Translations under genes and position numbers: made by a program
Notes under the pieces: generated by a model
Databases searched by the model: none
Told to the model about the DNA's origin: nothing
What the model saw: only the letters and a program-made list of their open reading frames with translations
Source: CAZAMI01 sp964627805
GTDB taxonomy: Archaea; Thermoproteota; Thermoprotei_A; Sulfolobales; NBVN01
Assembly (NCBI GenBank): GCA_964627805.1
Contig: CAZVLA010000053.1
Span: forward strand, 1-13,903
DNA length: 13,903 nt
Direction of reading: 5' to 3'
Part shown: piece by piece, positions 12,765 to 13,903 of the stretch
How the letters are laid out: every line of letters begins with the position of its first letter
Position numbering within the stretch: position 1 is the first letter of the stretch

Positions 12765-13235
12765 GTGGTGATTACAAGATTCAGGGAATCTTGGGCTTGG
12801 TGTGAGAAAGAAGAGAAACTATACGCTAAGCTACTGAGGGGGTATAAGCCAGTCCTTCACCTCTTCAGCGGGAAGAGCAGGTTAGGGGATGTAAGGATTG
12901 ACGCTGAGGGGTTCCCTGAGGTTACTCACAGGATTAGGGTAGTCCCTACAGAGGATTACATGTTACCGTTTAGGGATGACGAGTTTGATGCTGTAATCTT
13001 TGACCCACCTTGGGTGAACCAGTACATACTATGGACTACCAAGGAAGTCCCTAGAGTCGCTAGGCGTAGGATAGTAGCGGTGACGGGATGTTTCTGGTGG
13101 GAACCACATAAGAAGTACCTAAGCTCATGGAAGCTCACCAAGATATACGTTCTGAAGAAGGTATCACCCGTAGTCAAGCTAGTATTCGTATACGACAGGA
13201 TATCGCAACCACTTAACCTGTACCTAAAGAGGTGA
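12765..13235 (+). CDS. DPPW-type DNA methyltransferase-like protein
   Basis: A 156-residue S-adenosylmethionine-dependent methyltransferase. Motif I is HLFSGKSRLGDVRID (about residues 32-46); the catalytic motif IV is FDAVIFDPPW (DPPW at 80-83), as in N6-adenine methyltransferases of DNA or RNA. A later strand (RRRIVAVTGCFWW) fits the fold. It is short for the family and has no visible target-recognition domain, so the substrate is unknown. GTG 12765 or 12768 is the best start because GAGGTGG sits at 12754-12760. No restriction enzyme is adjacent. Self-methylation against host restriction is a common role in viruses and is inferred here. Confidence 0.75.
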   Translation: MVITRFRESWAWCEKEEKLYAKLLRGYKPVLHLFSGKSRLGDVRIDAEGFPEVTHRIRVVPTEDYMLPFRDDEFDAVIFDPPWVNQYILWTTKEVPRVARRRIVAVTGCFWWEPHKKYLSSWKLTKIYVLKKVSPVVKLVFVYDRISQPLNLYLKR

Positions 13236-13279
13236 TGGGTCGTGGGTGTCCCTAATGTAAGGACGGGGGTTAGGTAGAT

Positions 13280-13903
13280 ATGCCTTCGGAATTAACTACG
13301 TTTGGTGGTATAGCTCTGGGTCTTGTGGTTAAGAAGATTAAGGGCCACCTTTACGTCTATGAGGAATTCAGGGTGGGTAAGAAGGTGATTACTAAGTATG
13401 TAGGCCCCCTTGAAGAGATTGTTAGGATGTATCAGTTAGTACGTCTTAAGGGGGGTCAGGTTAACTACGCCTTGAAACGTAAGGACTTACGATTACTAGC
13501 TAAGGCAATCGCTAAATCAGTAGTTAACTCATTGAGAAATCTAAGCAACGAGAATGTGGGGGTGTGGGGCTCGGGCCGGGATTTGAACCCGGGACCTCGG
13601 GGTCCACAGCCCCCTCGCCACGTGGCGGGAAGGACTCGGAAGCACGTCAAAGTTAACTACGGTGATGGTGGTAACGGTTCTGCCTGCCTAGAGATAACCA
13701 AGGACTTAGTGAGTGAGTTCATTGATTGGATTAGGGGTGTCAATCCTAACATATCCGAGTACAGCCTGAGGCAGTACGTAAGCTACGTATCTAGGCTTGA
13801 GGGACTTAGGCTATGCGGTAAGGAATCAGTTAATGAAACATTCAAAGCTATGGGCGGACTCAACAAGAGGACTTACGAGGTCTTCAGGCGGTTCATGACG
13901 TTC
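13280..13903 (+). CDS. int: second SSV-type tyrosine integrase, cut by window end
   Basis: An open frame of 208 codons with no stop before the window ends. Residues 20-47 carry the N-terminal KGHLYVYEEF...KYVGPLEEIV module seen in crenarchaeal integrases. Residues 96-112 are translated tRNA-His antisense sequence (SGRDLNPGPRGP). Residues 140-208 (KDLVSEFIDWIRG onward) match the core-binding region of the Int(C) fragment at the left end. The catalytic residues would lie beyond the window. Because the frame passes through the att sequence into the C-terminal half, the gene is not split, unlike the left one. It follows the methyltransferase gene by 44 bp, with start ATG 13280. Confidence 0.8.
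   Translation, partial: MPSELTTFGGIALGLVVKKIKGHLYVYEEFRVGKKVITKYVGPLEEIVRMYQLVRLKGGQVNYALKRKDLRLLAKAIAKSVVNSLRNLSNENVGVWGSGRDLNPGPRGPQPPRHVAGRTRKHVKVNYGDGGNGSACLEITKDLVSEFIDWIRGVNPNISEYSLRQYVSYVSRLEGLRLCGKESVNETFKAMGGLNKRTYEVFRRFMTF
13565..13613 (-). other. attachment sequence: 3' part of tRNA-His(GUG) inside the integrase gene
   Basis: On the minus strand: an anticodon loop CTGTGGA (anticodon GTG, 13605-13607), a perfect T-stem and loop (CCGGG-TTCAAAT-CCCGG), a CCCGAGC acceptor strand, discriminator C and encoded CCA. No matching acceptor 5' strand (GCTCGGG) or D arm follows, so it is a fragment. The base at anticodon-stem position 27 (G) does not pair with G43, suggesting the identity with the host tRNA ends near 13613. 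It is the expected attP for the integrase that contains it. Confidence 0.8.

Noticed and set aside
13465..13650. Minus-strand 61-codon frame over the tRNA-His fragment
   Set aside because: It is antisense to the integrase and to the tRNA part; typical false gene created by tRNA sequence.

Overview
This window looks like part of an integrated mobile element, most likely a virus (provirus) or a virus-like plasmid, from a hyperthermophilic crenarchaeon (Thermoproteota). The reasons are GC-rich tRNA pieces with encoded CCA ends, TATA boxes about 25-30 bp from start sites, leaderless genes mixed with GGTGA-type ribosome binding sites, heavy use of AGG/ATA/TTA codons, SSV-type tyrosine integrases whose genes overlap tRNA sequence, and many small ribbon-helix-helix, winged-helix, zinc-finger and Cas4-like proteins of the kind found in crenarchaeal viruses. 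I cannot name the genus or the virus family from the sequence alone.

Layout. Positions 1-86 look like chromosomal flank. Positions 87-146 are the 3' part of a tRNA-Ser(GCU) gene on the minus strand, fused in frame to the C-terminal part of a split integrase, Int(C), followed by a ribbon-helix-helix gene. A promoter near 1280 then starts a long plus-strand operon (1324-7966). It encodes membrane and secreted proteins (a double-anchored surface protein, a multi-pass protein, a PPC-domain protein with amphipathic repeats, a three-pass protein), several small basic or helical proteins, a third membrane protein whose frame appears broken twice, and a P-loop ATPase. This is the best candidate for the virion and packaging module. 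An AT-rich control island (about 7970-9275) follows, with the only two minus-strand genes, a perfect 38-bp inverted repeat around a 109-bp spacer, and palindromic operators. A second plus-strand operon (9276-13235) is tightly overlapped and looks like DNA metabolism and regulation: winged-helix protein, Cas4-like nuclease, coiled-coil protein, PD-(D/E)XK-like protein, zinc finger, ribbon-helix-helix, zinc ribbon, acidic Cys-rich protein and DPPW methyltransferase.

The window ends inside a second SSV-type integrase gene (13280 onward). It reads without interruption through the 3' part of a tRNA-His(GUG) and into the Int(C) region. The two ends therefore carry integrases aimed at two different tRNA genes, and the right one is not split at its own attachment sequence. 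The matching Int(N) plus tRNA-Ser junction is not in the window. Either the element continues beyond the right end and carries a second integrase, or two elements lie next to or inside one another.

The most unusual points are this two-integrase arrangement, the inverted-repeat control island (candidate replication origin or regulatory hub), the PPC-amphipathic-repeat membrane protein, and three one-base frame problems, each next to a short homopolymer. No polymerase, classical replication initiator, CRISPR array or transposase was seen.
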